A stretch of DNA of 64,000 nucleotides from CBDAQA01 sp965198865 (GTDB lineage: Bacteria; Planctomycetota; Phycisphaerae; Tepidisphaerales; Tepidisphaeraceae): contig CBDAQA010000025.1 of the NCBI GenBank assembly GCA_965198865.1, positions 930,001-994,000 of the forward strand. Reading direction: 5' to 3'. The notes under the pieces are model-generated. The model was not told the DNA's origin and ran no database searches. It was given only the letters and a program-made list of their open reading frames with translations. A program made the translations under genes and the position numbers. Below, in pieces: positions 44,637 through 53,484 of the stretch. The number at the start of each line of letters is the position of its first letter. The first letter of the stretch is position 1.

Positions 44637-45713
44637 TCATGCCGGCAACAATGGGGTTTCGCCCCCACCCCGCAGCCGGCGCGAGAGCCGCAGGGCCGGC
44701 CGCTCCACCGTCACGTGCAGCAGGCCCGCGGCCGCCACCGACCCTGCGCCCACGCCCCCCAGCATCAATAGGTCGCGCGGCAACCCGGTCCACCCCAGCC
44801 GATGCTGCACCATCACCGCCACGGAGATGACCGGGTTGTGCAGCAGGTACAGCCCGTAAGACGAGCGCCCGATCGCCTGCAACAGCCGGTGGTCCAACCA
44901 CCGCGCCAGGTCGCCCCGACGCCCGGCCACGGCCAGCAGGCTGGCCGTGGCCACGACGACCCAGACGACCACTTCCCCGTGCCGCAGCGCCGCCACGGCC
45001 GCCAGCGCTGCCGCCGCCAATGCCGTGCGCCACGGCACCGTTCCCTCCACCGCCCACCACGCCACCGCACCTGCCAGAAAGCCGTACGCGTGGGGCAGGA
45101 ACAATCCCCGCACGGCCAGCCACCCCGGCACCGACCACCCCAGCGGGTATGACAAGCCCGCCACAGCCGCGACGGTCAGCACCGCCCGGTAGGGCAGCCG
45201 TGCCGCCTGCAGCAGCCCCACCGCCGCGGCGAATGCCAGGTACAGCTGCACCTCGACGCACAGCGTCCAGTAGGTGTGGTTGATCACGTCGTTGCACCCG
45301 GCGACCTGCTGCAGGTAGACCACGTGGGCCGCCACCTGGGCGGCCGTCGGCAGGGCTGTTCCGTCGCGGGCCAGGTGGACCTGCACCCACAGCACGCCGC
45401 AGCAGATGGCCAAGGCGACCCAGTACGGCGGGTCCAGCCGCACCGACCGCCGGGCGACGAACCGGCCGAACGCCCTGGCCGTCATCCGCGTCGCCCGCAG
45501 CGAGTAGGCGATGACGAACCCGCTCAGCACGAAGAACACCTGCACGCCGAGCGTCCCGTGCACCCGCACAAGGTAGACTGCGTCCGACAGCGCCCCCGGC
45601 CGATCGGCCACGTCGCGGAACAGCACCCACGCGTGCGGCAGGATCACGACCAACGCCGCCATCGCCCGCAGCCCGTCCACCAGCGTCATCCGCCCGCTCG
45701 CCGGTAATGCCAT
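44637..45713 (-). CDS. Acyltransferase 3 family membrane protein
   Basis: A 358-residue inner-membrane O-acyltransferase (OafA/YrhL-like). N-terminal MTLVDGLRAMAALVVILPHA contains the conserved Arg and His; GVQVFFVLSGFVIAYSLRA and YWTLCVEVQLYLAFA are standard family segments; about ten hydrophobic helices follow. Such enzymes acetylate or acylate surface glycans. Start at 45713 is preferred over the frame's upstream extension, which is not hydrophobic. It is divergent from the glycosyltransferase at 46056; both could act on the same surface polysaccharide (inference). Confidence 0.9.
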   Translation of the reverse strand: MALPASGRMTLVDGLRAMAALVVILPHAWVLFRDVADRPGALSDAVYLVRVHGTLGVQVFFVLSGFVIAYSLRATRMTARAFGRFVARRSVRLDPPYWVALAICCGVLWVQVHLARDGTALPTAAQVAAHVVYLQQVAGCNDVINHTYWTLCVEVQLYLAFAAAVGLLQAARLPYRAVLTVAAVAGLSYPLGWSVPGWLAVRGLFLPHAYGFLAGAVAWWAVEGTVPWRTALAAAALAAVAALRHGEVVVWVVVATASLLAVAGRRGDLARWLDHRLLQAIGRSSYGLYLLHNPVISVAVMVQHRLGWTGLPRDLLMLGGVGAGSVAAAGLLHVTVERPALRLSRRLRGGGETPLLPA

Positions 45714-46055
45714 CCGTGCCACGCGCAACACTCCGTCCCGTTTCCCGCCGGCACTCCGGCCTACGACCGCATGCGTACTCCCGAAAAGTAACGCAGGGAC
45801 CGTAGACGGTCCCATAATCTACCGTCACGAGTTTGTTTCATAGTTCCATTTCCTACGAGCGGAGCTCCGCCTTCGGCTCAGCTCCCGCCCGGTCAATCGC
45901 CACGTCGCGAGTAGGGAAATAATTGACTGGGAAATTCCACGACCATTCCGATCCCGGTCTGCAACAGTGACGAGAGTTGCTGGTTACATGTTCGGTGGGG
46001 TGCAGCGGGTCCGACGATGCACCTGTGTTCTACGGTGTCGCCGGCCTTGGTTCCC
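45714..46055. other. Divergent promoter region of acyltransferase and glycosyltransferase
   Basis: A 342-bp gap, locally less GC-rich (CGAGTTTGTTTCATAGTTCC near 45829-45848), with a small palindrome GAGCGGAGCTCCGC near 45856-45869. It probably holds promoters for both flanking genes. No gene was found. Confidence 0.45.
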
Positions 46056-47684
46056 ATGGAAACAGCTTTCGTTCCTGCATTGACCGGGGTCGCGCCACGC
46101 CGACCGGTCACGCTTGCCACAACGTTGGCGGTGCTGGCCGTCCTGGCCCTGTCCATCGTGGTTCGATGCCACGGCCTCTCGACCCGCAACCTGTGGACGG
46201 ACGAGTACCTGAGCCTGGAGTGTTCGTCCGGGTGGGGCCGATCCGACCTGCGGGTCGCCGACACGCACGCGGTCGCGCCGGACCTGGTCGGGCTGTCGAA
46301 CGCGCGGCCGTTCGGCGAGATCTGGTCCTCGATGGCCCGGGACGAGAACCACCCGCCGGGATACGCCATGCTGCTGCGCGCGTGGCGGACGTGCTTCGGA
46401 GATGGGGTGGTCGCCATCCGGTCGCTGTCGGTCGTCACGTCGGTCATCGGGGTGGGGCTCATCATCGGTGCCGGGTTCGAGTTGGGCGGGCCGACGTGCG
46501 GGCTGTGGGCGGGCCTGGTGGTGGCGCTGGCGTCGCCCCGGATCCGGGAGGCGCAGGACGCCCGCGCCTACATGCCGGTGGCCGCCTTCGCCGCGGCGGC
46601 CCTGTGGCTGCTGGTGCGGACGGCCCGGCGCGGGCCGACCGTCCGGCGGACCGTGGCGCTGGGCGTGATGCTGGCCGTGCTGCCGATGCTGCACTACATG
46701 GCGCTGGCGACCGTGGGGGCGGCGGTCCTCTTCGCCGCGATCGCCCTCCGCGGGTCGGCCCGTTGGGCCACGCTCGCCGCCGCCGTCGCCGCCCTTGCCC
46801 TGGACGGGGCCCTCTGGGGTCCATCAATGGTCAGCCAGCACCACCGCATGCTGGAGGCCACCGAGTGGCTGGCGGAACTGCCCGGACCGAGCGGCCCGTG
46901 GGCCGTGATGTGCGACTGCGCCGCGGCCCCCATCCGCATGCTGGTCGACCCGGCCACCCAGCTGACCGCCAGCCTGGCGGCCGGGGGTGCGGTCGCGCTG
47001 CTCGTGCCGCTCCTGGCCCTGCGCACCGTGAGCCGGGAGGGCCGCTGGCGCGTGCTGCTGCCGTGGCTGTGGGTCGCCGCGCCGCTGCTGACGGCACTGG
47101 TGATCGACCTGTCGACCCACCGCCGCAGCCTCATGTACGCCAAGTACACGCTGGTCGGTGGACCGGCGCTGGCCCTGCTGGGCGGACTGCTGGCCAGCAG
47201 CGGTCGCCGGCTGGGCTGGGTGCCCGTCGCCGGCGTGGTCGCCGCCACCCTGTTGTGCCTGCCGGCCGCGTACGACCCTTACGAGCCGGATTGGCGACCG
47301 CTGGCGCAATTCGTCCTGTCCCATTCGGCCCCAACCGACCCCGTCCTGCTGGTCGCCGAGACGGGCTTCGGCAAACCGGCCAACGAGGTCGCCGGCGAAC
47401 GGCTCGTGGCCCTGTCGTACTGGCTGCGCGGACCCGACCACCGCGACCTGTACGTCGTGCGGGCCGGCGTGCCGACGACTGGCCCCGTCCAGGCGGCGCT
47501 CCAGCGGGCCGACCACGTCTGCCTCTGCACGTCGTCGTTCAACAGCAAGACCGTCGGCCTCATTCCGTCGTTGAAGATCGACCGGGTCGAACTGTTCCCC
47601 GGGCTGGGCCTGATGGGCACAGCCGACCGCCCGGCGGTCGCCGACGCCTTGGGCGCGGCTCGGCATGTCGCCAGCGTTCGCTGA
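46056..47684 (+). CDS. Polytopic membrane glycosyltransferase-like protein (GT39/ArnT-like)
   Basis: A 542-residue inner-membrane protein with about ten helices. After the first helix comes the acidic loop LSTRNLWTDEYLSLECSS with a D-E pair, then DENHPPGYAMLLRAWRTCFG; these match the pattern of GT-C family polyprenyl-phosphate-sugar transferases (PMT_2/ArnT group). The C-terminal 160 residues form a soluble domain (VLLVAETGFGKPANEVAGER). It would transfer sugar from a lipid-linked donor on the periplasmic side; the acceptor is unknown. ATG at 46056 is chosen over one at 46017. It precedes the GH28 gene by 235 bases. Confidence 0.82.
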   Translation: METAFVPALTGVAPRRPVTLATTLAVLAVLALSIVVRCHGLSTRNLWTDEYLSLECSSGWGRSDLRVADTHAVAPDLVGLSNARPFGEIWSSMARDENHPPGYAMLLRAWRTCFGDGVVAIRSLSVVTSVIGVGLIIGAGFELGGPTCGLWAGLVVALASPRIREAQDARAYMPVAAFAAAALWLLVRTARRGPTVRRTVALGVMLAVLPMLHYMALATVGAAVLFAAIALRGSARWATLAAAVAALALDGALWGPSMVSQHHRMLEATEWLAELPGPSGPWAVMCDCAAAPIRMLVDPATQLTASLAAGGAVALLVPLLALRTVSREGRWRVLLPWLWVAAPLLTALVIDLSTHRRSLMYAKYTLVGGPALALLGGLLASSGRRLGWVPVAGVVAATLLCLPAAYDPYEPDWRPLAQFVLSHSAPTDPVLLVAETGFGKPANEVAGERLVALSYWLRGPDHRDLYVVRAGVPTTGPVQAALQRADHVCLCTSSFNSKTVGLIPSLKIDRVELFPGLGLMGTADRPAVADALGAARHVASVR

Positions 47685-47919
47685 ATCATCCCAGACCAGA
47701 CGCTGCGCCAATTTTTTCTAACGCCGGCGGACTGACCGATAAAGCGCTGTGGCGATGTCAACCGCCATCCAGGCGTGGTCTTGCGCAATTGTCGCAACCT
47801 TTGGTGCTCGCTCAGTATTTTTACTGGCGTCTCGAACCGTTCAGCATAAGATGTCGTACTAACCCAAGTCCGGCACCCGTGCCTAGTATTCGCCCACTTT
47901 TGTCCACCGAACGGCAACA

Positions 47920-49365
47920 ATGAACCACAGGCGTCTGGCATCGCTTGCCCACAAGCTGCTTCGCGGGGCGTGCGCGACGTTTGTGGTCGGGTTGCTGATG
48001 TCGGCGGCCACCTCCCCCACGAGCCGATGGGAATGGGCCAGGTCCGACGACTTGGTGCCGGTCGACATTGCCCAGGGGCCGGACGACGCCGAGTCGCCAA
48101 CGAACACGAACCTGTCGCGAACCGTGGACGTATCCACGCGCGGCGTCATCGGTGATGGCGTCACGTGCAACTCCGCAACGATCCAAGCTGCCATCAACAG
48201 CCTCCGGCCAGCCGGTGGGACGCTGCGGTTCCCCCCGGGGCGCTACGTCACGGGGACGATCCGGCTGCACGAGAACACCACGCTTTCGCTGGACCGCGGC
48301 GCGGTCCTCCTTGGCAGCCTCGACCCGGACCAGTACCACGCGGTCCGCTTCTGCAACGTCAACGGCTGCCTCCTGCACGGCGCCGGGCTGATCGTCGCCG
48401 ATCGGACCCGCCACATCGGGATCACCGGGCGCGGCACGGTCGACGGACGGGGGTCGGAGCTCGCCACCCACTGGAAGCAGGGGCCCCTGCCGTTCCTGTG
48501 CCGGTGGGCCGGGTGCGACGACGTGACCGTGTCCGGCGTGACGCTCACCGACCCGGGCAGCTGGGTGCAACACTTCCACCGGTGCCGCGGCGTTCGCCTC
48601 GACCGGGTCACCGTCCGCTCCAAGGACGGGGCGAACGGCAACACGGACGGCATCGACATCGACTCCTGCCAGGACGTTCGCATCACCCGGTGCGACATCA
48701 GCAGTGGCGACGACGCGATCTGCCTGAAGACGACCGGCCCGATGGCCTGCCGGAATGTCGACGTCGAGAACTGCCGCATGACCACCCGGTGCAACGGGCT
48801 CAAGTTCGGGACCGAGTCGGTCGGGCCGTTCGAGAACATCCGCGTCCGCCGGTGCGCCATGACCGACGTCGGCCAGGCCGGGATCGCCATCTTCTCCGTC
48901 GACGGGGCCAACGTCCGCGACGTGACCATCACCGACGTTCAGATGCGGACCGTGCGGACGCCGATCGCCATCCGCCTTGGCTCGCGACTGTCGACCTATC
49001 ACCCCGGTGAATTTCACCGGACCACCGGCACGATCGACGGCGTGACCATCCGCGGCGTGCGCGCGACCGACGTCCAGGCGACCGGCATCCTGGTCAGCGG
49101 TGTTCCCGGCCACCCCGTCGGGGCCGTCACGCTCGACGACGTGCGGATCGGCTTGGTCGGTGGTGTCGACGCCAGTGCCACCCGGCAGACCGTCCTGGAG
49201 TTGCCCGGCGACTACCCGCAGGACGACATGTTCGGCCACAACCTGCCCGCCTCGGGCCTTTACCTCCGCCACGTCCGCGGCCTCACGCTCGGCCAGCGCG
49301 TCATCACCGAGACCGACCAACCCGACGCCCGTCCCGACCGCGTCTCGGTCGACGTCGAGAACTAA
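47920..49365 (+). CDS. Secreted GH28-like right-handed beta-helix enzyme (polygalacturonase-related)
   Basis: A 481-residue parallel beta-helix protein with signal peptide HKLLRGACATFVVGLLMSAA. The N-terminal part has DGVTCNSATIQAAINSL and GGTLRFPPGRYVTGTIRLHE, typical of GH28/pectate-lyase-3 folds. Catalytic-region motifs NTDGIDIDSC (N241, D243) and SGDDAICLKT (D264/D265) are present. The third GH28 motif, usually GHG, is replaced by RCNGLKFGTESVG, as in some divergent bacterial GH28 proteins. Pectin or rhamnogalacturonan degradation is the best guess; activity is uncertain without the His. Confidence 0.85.
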   Translation: MNHRRLASLAHKLLRGACATFVVGLLMSAATSPTSRWEWARSDDLVPVDIAQGPDDAESPTNTNLSRTVDVSTRGVIGDGVTCNSATIQAAINSLRPAGGTLRFPPGRYVTGTIRLHENTTLSLDRGAVLLGSLDPDQYHAVRFCNVNGCLLHGAGLIVADRTRHIGITGRGTVDGRGSELATHWKQGPLPFLCRWAGCDDVTVSGVTLTDPGSWVQHFHRCRGVRLDRVTVRSKDGANGNTDGIDIDSCQDVRITRCDISSGDDAICLKTTGPMACRNVDVENCRMTTRCNGLKFGTESVGPFENIRVRRCAMTDVGQAGIAIFSVDGANVRDVTITDVQMRTVRTPIAIRLGSRLSTYHPGEFHRTTGTIDGVTIRGVRATDVQATGILVSGVPGHPVGAVTLDDVRIGLVGGVDASATRQTVLELPGDYPQDDMFGHNLPASGLYLRHVRGLTLGQRVITETDQPDARPDRVSVDVEN

Positions 49366-49420
49366 CCCGCTCAAGCCGCCGGGCTGCTTGCATTTGGCGT
49401 CACCCCGGCCGGGCGAGTCC

Positions 49421-50215
49421 TTACCTCCAGAACCCCCTCACCCCGTCGAACAGCACGTACCACCCCAGGGCAAACGTCCCGGCGTAGATGAACTTCGTGA
49501 ACGCCACGTCGCGCATCCGCCGGTTCACCTGGAACCCGACCCACGCCCCGCCGACCAGCACCGGTAGGAACCGGGCCGACACCAGCGGCGACGCGTGGGC
49601 GAACTCGCCGGTCATCGCGTAGAACGGCACCTTGGCGGTGTTCAGCACGAAGAAGTAGGCGGCCGACGTCCCCACGTAGAACTGCCGTGTCAGCCCCAGC
49701 GGCAGCAGGTAGTTTGCCACGATCGGCCCCGCCCCGTGCGCCAGCGTGCTGCTGGCGCCCGCGAACGCCCCGGTCACCCGCGACCGGGCCGGCTCGCGCA
49801 TCGTCTTGTGCTGCTTGCCGTGCCGCTGCACCCACCAGTGCAGCGACACCAGTCCCACCGACTCCAGCCCGATCTCGGTCAGGATCGCCGACCGCATCAG
49901 CCGTTCGCTGTGCAGGTGCTGGAACACCGCCAACAACGCCCCGCCCACACACAGCCCGATGAAGCTCCCCGCGGCCAGCCGCCGCACGATCGCCCAGTCG
50001 GCCGAGCGCCGGTGCTGCGTCACCGCGACCAGGTCCCCCACGACCAGCAGCGGCGACAGGAACCCGATCCCCGCCGCCGCGTCGCGCCCCGGCAGGTGGG
50101 CCATCGCCAGCGTCACCAGCGGCACCGCGAACAGACCGAGCCCGCTGCCGAACCCGCTCTTGGTCAGCCCCACGCAGAAGACGGCGAACCCGATCAGCAC
50201 CCACCACGGCGACAT
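49421..50215 (-). CDS. TauE/SafE family membrane exporter
   Basis: A 264-residue membrane protein with about eight helices, of the TauE/SafE/TSUP family that exports sulfite, sulfoacetate or other small organic acids. Characteristic halves: VGLTKSGFGSGLGLFAVPLV and TGAFAGASSTLAHGAGPIVANY, the internal repeat of this family. Start at 50215 is chosen so that the first helix begins at the N-terminus; the frame extends to 50269 with a polar leader. It is divergent from the 50409 gene, with a GTCCCA repeat in the gap. The substrate is unknown. Confidence 0.88.
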   Translation of the reverse strand: MSPWWVLIGFAVFCVGLTKSGFGSGLGLFAVPLVTLAMAHLPGRDAAAGIGFLSPLLVVGDLVAVTQHRRSADWAIVRRLAAGSFIGLCVGGALLAVFQHLHSERLMRSAILTEIGLESVGLVSLHWWVQRHGKQHKTMREPARSRVTGAFAGASSTLAHGAGPIVANYLLPLGLTRQFYVGTSAAYFFVLNTAKVPFYAMTGEFAHASPLVSARFLPVLVGGAWVGFQVNRRMRDVAFTKFIYAGTFALGWYVLFDGVRGFWR

Positions 50216-50262
50216 CGGCCGCAGCGTAGCGGAACGCTCGCGGCGGTACACTGCCGAGCCGT

Positions 50263-50289
50263 GGGACAAAACGGGACGATATGGGACGG
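50263..50289. repeat. 27-bp iterated GTCCCA repeat, copy 2
   Basis: Reverse complement of this segment matches 17274-17300 at 24 of 27 positions, with the same triple GGGAC iteration. It lies between the divergent TauE-type gene and the gene at 50409. Confidence 0.6.
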
Positions 50290-50408
50290 TTTGAAATCCG
50301 TCCCAATTCAGACAATCAATGCAACCCCATATTTAGAATCAGTTTGCGGAATCGGGTTAAACGCGACTCGGGCGCGAGCGTCCCACACGCGAATATCGAT
50401 ATAATGCT

Positions 50409-51869
50409 ATGATAGATCTGCGTGCCACACCGCTGCCCGAAGACGTGACGCTCGCCGCGGGCCCGTACCGGGCCGCCATCCGCTTTGCTGCGATCACCCT
50501 CGTGATGCTCGCCTTGGTGTGCGCGGCGTGGTTCCCCTGGTCCGCGGTGGCCCGGCATCGGCTGCAGCGAGAGATCGACGCGATGCGTCGCCGCGGGGAG
50601 CCGACCCAGCCGGACGAGCTCCCGCGGGCTCCGACGGGCGACGGGCCCGACGTTGCGACCCTCTGGCAGGCCGCGTTGACCGCCGTCTCGGCCACCGTCG
50701 ATTGCCCGTCCAACTCGAACCTGCAGATCGACCACAACTACCCGACCTACTCCGCCGCGTGGTGGGCGGCCGCGCGGGCGTCCGAGTCGGCCAACGCACC
50801 GGTGTTCCCGCTGGCCGATGCCGCCGCGACGGCGGCGGCGGGCCCGATGTCGAGCGTCCCCTTCAACGCCTGCCGCGGCCTCGCCAACGTCCTCACTGAC
50901 TCGGCCCTGCTCGCCCACTTCGACGGCGGCCACGACGGTCGCGCCCTGGACCGCCTGCGCGATGCCCTCCGCCTGGCCGACGCCGTCGACCGCCGGCCCG
51001 ACATGCTCTCCCGGCTCGTCGCCAGCGGCATCCGATCGCTGGCCCTCGAGCGGCTGATGATCATCACCCCCGACCTCGACGTCGGCCCCCGCGGCGGCGA
51101 GCGCCGGCGGCAGGTGCGGGCGATGATCGACGCGCTGCTGAGCGAGCCGTCGACCGCGCTGCGCGTGTTGCCGCTGTCGGCCGAGCGGGTCAACCAGATC
51201 GGGGCGTTCGCCCAGCTGCATCTCGCGAACCCGCTGCTGGCCCCGCTGGTCGACCTGTCGGCCGCCCGAGCGATCGGCGCATCGGGGGTCGACATCCGAG
51301 CGGCCCTGTCCAGCGACGCCGAGGCGGCGGCGGCCGTGTACGCCGACGCCGAGGCGGCGGCGGCCGTGTACGCCGCCGCCGTGGTTCCGCCGCCTCTCGA
51401 CGCTGCGGGTCGACCGCGCGAAGATTCCAGCCAGCCGTCGCGGTACTTCGACCAGGGCGCCAGGATGGTAGCCGCGCCGTACACCCAGATTGACTGGGTG
51501 GTTCGCGCCCACCGCCACGCCGCCGCGGTCGCGTTGGCCGTGCGGCTCTATCGTGTCGACCACGACGGCCGCTGGCCCGCGACCTTGCCCGAACTGGTGC
51601 CGGACGAGATCGCCGCCGTGCCCCCCGACCCGGCCGCGGCCGGGTCGCCACCGATTGGGTACGTCGTCCGTGGTCGTGGCCGGCCGGACGGTGCCGGTCG
51701 CCCCGTGCTGTTCATCGGTCCGCGGCGCGCCACCCCGCCCGGCCCGCCGCCAACGCCGTCGTTCACGGTTGAACATCCGGACCGGTTGATCTGGCTGGAC
51801 CTCGACCGGTGGGACGTTCCGCTGTCGCCGCCGCCGACGACGACAGACGCCGTGCCGGGCGGGATGTAA
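50409..51869 (+). CDS. Membrane-anchored protein of unknown function
   Basis: A 486-residue protein with one N-terminal helix (FAAITLVMLALVCAAWFPW, residues about 27-45) and a large outer domain of unknown fold. The C-terminal part contains VRLYRVDHDGRWPATLPELV, a motif shared with type II secretion pseudopilin-like and many planctomycete exported proteins. An exact 30-bp tandem duplication (51315-51374) encodes DAEAAAAVYA twice. The N-terminal anchor plus helical Ala/Arg-rich middle suggests a scaffold or assembly role, but no function can be assigned. Confidence 0.7.
   Translation: MIDLRATPLPEDVTLAAGPYRAAIRFAAITLVMLALVCAAWFPWSAVARHRLQREIDAMRRRGEPTQPDELPRAPTGDGPDVATLWQAALTAVSATVDCPSNSNLQIDHNYPTYSAAWWAAARASESANAPVFPLADAAATAAAGPMSSVPFNACRGLANVLTDSALLAHFDGGHDGRALDRLRDALRLADAVDRRPDMLSRLVASGIRSLALERLMIITPDLDVGPRGGERRRQVRAMIDALLSEPSTALRVLPLSAERVNQIGAFAQLHLANPLLAPLVDLSAARAIGASGVDIRAALSSDAEAAAAVYADAEAAAAVYAAAVVPPPLDAAGRPREDSSQPSRYFDQGARMVAAPYTQIDWVVRAHRHAAAVALAVRLYRVDHDGRWPATLPELVPDEIAAVPPDPAAAGSPPIGYVVRGRGRPDGAGRPVLFIGPRRATPPGPPPTPSFTVEHPDRLIWLDLDRWDVPLSPPPTTTDAVPGGM
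51315..51374. repeat. Exact 30-bp tandem duplication inside a gene
   Basis: Bases 51315-51344 are repeated without change at 51345-51374, encoding DAEAAAAVYA twice. The frame is kept. It looks like a recent slippage event. Confidence 0.9.
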
Positions 51870-51882
51870 TCACGCGTTCCCG

Positions 51883-52767
51883 TCACCCCACGCTGTCGAT
51901 CACGACGACCGCGAACCCCACCACCGCCGGGAACAGGCCGACGCCCACGGCGAGGACGACCATCCACTGCACGGCCGTGCCGCCGAGCACCAACAGGAAC
52001 CGCCACCCGCCGCCGCCCGGCAGGGCGGCCGCGTACCGGGCGGGTGCCGTGACCGTCAGCACCGCGATGACGCCCGCCATCAGGATAGCCAGCCCCTTCA
52101 GTTCCCGCTCGGTGTTCGTCGCCAACCACTCGGCGTCCACCTTCGCGCCCAGCCAAACGGCCGTCATCGCAACGGCGACCCCGCACCCCAGCATCGGCGC
52201 GACCGTGTACCGCGCCGCGGCCATCGCCCGGTTCCGCCGGACCGGCGACAGGTCCCGCAGGACGAACCAATGATCCCAAGCCGTGCCGGCCCACATCGCG
52301 AGGACGAGCCCACTCGGCAACACCGGCCAGCACATCGCCCCGGCCGACCAGAACAGGGCCAGCGCGTTCACCGATGGTGCGCCGCGCCCGACCCGGTCCG
52401 ACACCAAGTTGAAACACCCCGGCCCGCCCGCCCGGCCGACGATGGAGAAGAACGCCGAGAGTGTCGCCAACGCGAGGATCGTCAGCACGAGCCACCGGAA
52501 CCGCCGGGCCGACGGCACATCCACCCGCCCGGCGATCAGCCGGGCCAGCCGGTTCGGATGGACGCTCGCCAGCCACGCGGTGCGCGCGAACGCCCGCCAT
52601 CGGCCGAGCTCCGCCCGCCGCTCCCACGTCAGTTGCAGCATCGCCGCGTCGACCCGCAGCCCGCACTCCGGGCATCGCTCCGAGGTCGCCCCGCGCAGGT
52701 CGTACCCGCAGCCGGGGCAGTGGACGCCCTCATCCTGTCCCTCGGCGATCCGATCGGTGCCCGTCAT
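51883..52767 (-). CDS. Zinc-ribbon membrane protein of unknown function
   Basis: A 294-residue protein with an N-terminal zinc ribbon, HCPGCGYDLRGATSERCPEC (four Cys), and then about five hydrophobic helices (WLVLTILALATLSAFFSIVG; YTVAPMLGCGVAVAMTAVWL). This zinc-ribbon plus membrane layout is common in uncharacterised planctomycete proteins. The start at 52767 is one of two close ATGs. It is tail-to-tail with the 50409 gene (13 bases between stops). The function is unknown. Confidence 0.75.
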   Translation of the reverse strand: MTGTDRIAEGQDEGVHCPGCGYDLRGATSERCPECGLRVDAAMLQLTWERRAELGRWRAFARTAWLASVHPNRLARLIAGRVDVPSARRFRWLVLTILALATLSAFFSIVGRAGGPGCFNLVSDRVGRGAPSVNALALFWSAGAMCWPVLPSGLVLAMWAGTAWDHWFVLRDLSPVRRNRAMAAARYTVAPMLGCGVAVAMTAVWLGAKVDAEWLATNTERELKGLAILMAGVIAVLTVTAPARYAAALPGGGGWRFLLVLGGTAVQWMVVLAVGVGLFPAVVGFAVVVIDSVG

Positions 52768-52850
52768 GCGACGGTCGATTGTGACCACCGCCGGGGCGGA
52801 TCGCGAGGCGCTGGCCGGCCGGTTGGTGCCGGCGCGACACCCCTAAGATG

Positions 52851-52862
52851 GGTGGTAGCCTG
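52851..52862 (+). promoter_or_regulatory. ops-like site upstream of a NusG paralogue
   Basis: GGTGGTAGCCTG matches the E. coli ops element GGCGGTAGCGTG at 10 of 12 positions, including the GGTAG core. It lies 47 bases before the ATG of a NusG paralogue and is followed at once by a bulged hairpin (GGCCCCGCCG ... CGGCGGGCC, 52865-52893). In enterobacteria ops pauses RNA polymerase and recruits RfaH. Its role here is inferred. Confidence 0.4.
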
Positions 52863-52908
52863 CCGGCCCCGCCGACAGTAGAACGGCGGGCCGAGGAAGG
52901 GACCCCCC

Positions 52909-53460
52909 ATGCTGAAGCTGTCCGACAACCCGCCGCTGCTGACCGAATCCGCCAACCTACCGTCGGACCTGACCGGCCGATGGTGGATCGCCCACACGAA
53001 GTCCCGGTCCGAGAAAGCGCTGGCGTGGGACCTGGCGGGGGCCGGGATCGGCTACTTCCTGCCCATGACCCGCAAGACGACGTTCAGCGGCGGGCGGAAG
53101 CGGCAGGTGATGCAGCCGCTGTTCCCGTCGTACCTCTTCGTGTGCGGCGACGAGAACGCCCGGTACAAGACGCTGACGACCGGCCGGGTGTGCAACGTGC
53201 TGCCGGTGCCGGACCAGCCCAAGCTCGTCGCCGAGCTGACGGCCGTCCACCGTGCCCTGACCGGCGGGCCGGAGCTGGACCTGTACCCCTTCGCCGCCGT
53301 CGGCCGCCGCTGCCGCGTGACCGCCGGGCCGCTGATGGGCATCGAGGGCGTCGTGGTCCAACGCACCAACCGGGCCACCCTGGTGCTGGAGATCAGCCTG
53401 CTGCGCCAGGGGGCGGCGCTGGAGATCGGGCTGGACCTGGTGGAGCCGGTCGAGGAGTGA
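52909..53460 (+). CDS. Specialised NusG paralogue (RfaH/UpxY-like)
   Basis: A 183-residue transcription elongation factor. The NGN domain starts RWWIAHTKSRSEKALAWDLA and contains GYFLPMTRK and MQPLFPSYLFVCG; a C-terminal KOW domain follows (GPLMGIEGVVVQRTN). Specialised NusG proteins usually act on one polysaccharide or secondary-metabolite operon. Here the gene is alone: the next gene is convergent and 24 bases away, so no operon follows it. GAGGAAGGGA precedes the ATG. An ops-like motif in its own leader suggests self-regulation or, more likely, targets elsewhere. Confidence 0.88.
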   Translation: MLKLSDNPPLLTESANLPSDLTGRWWIAHTKSRSEKALAWDLAGAGIGYFLPMTRKTTFSGGRKRQVMQPLFPSYLFVCGDENARYKTLTTGRVCNVLPVPDQPKLVAELTAVHRALTGGPELDLYPFAAVGRRCRVTAGPLMGIEGVVVQRTNRATLVLEISLLRQGAALEIGLDLVEPVEE

Positions 53461-53484
53461 TGCCGCCGGCTTCGACGGGTCCGG

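Noticed and set aside
48801..48860. GH28 motif region as evidence of a pseudogene
   Set aside because: The frame is intact and the NGLKFGTES variant occurs in divergent bacterial GH28 proteins, so loss of GHG alone does not show decay.
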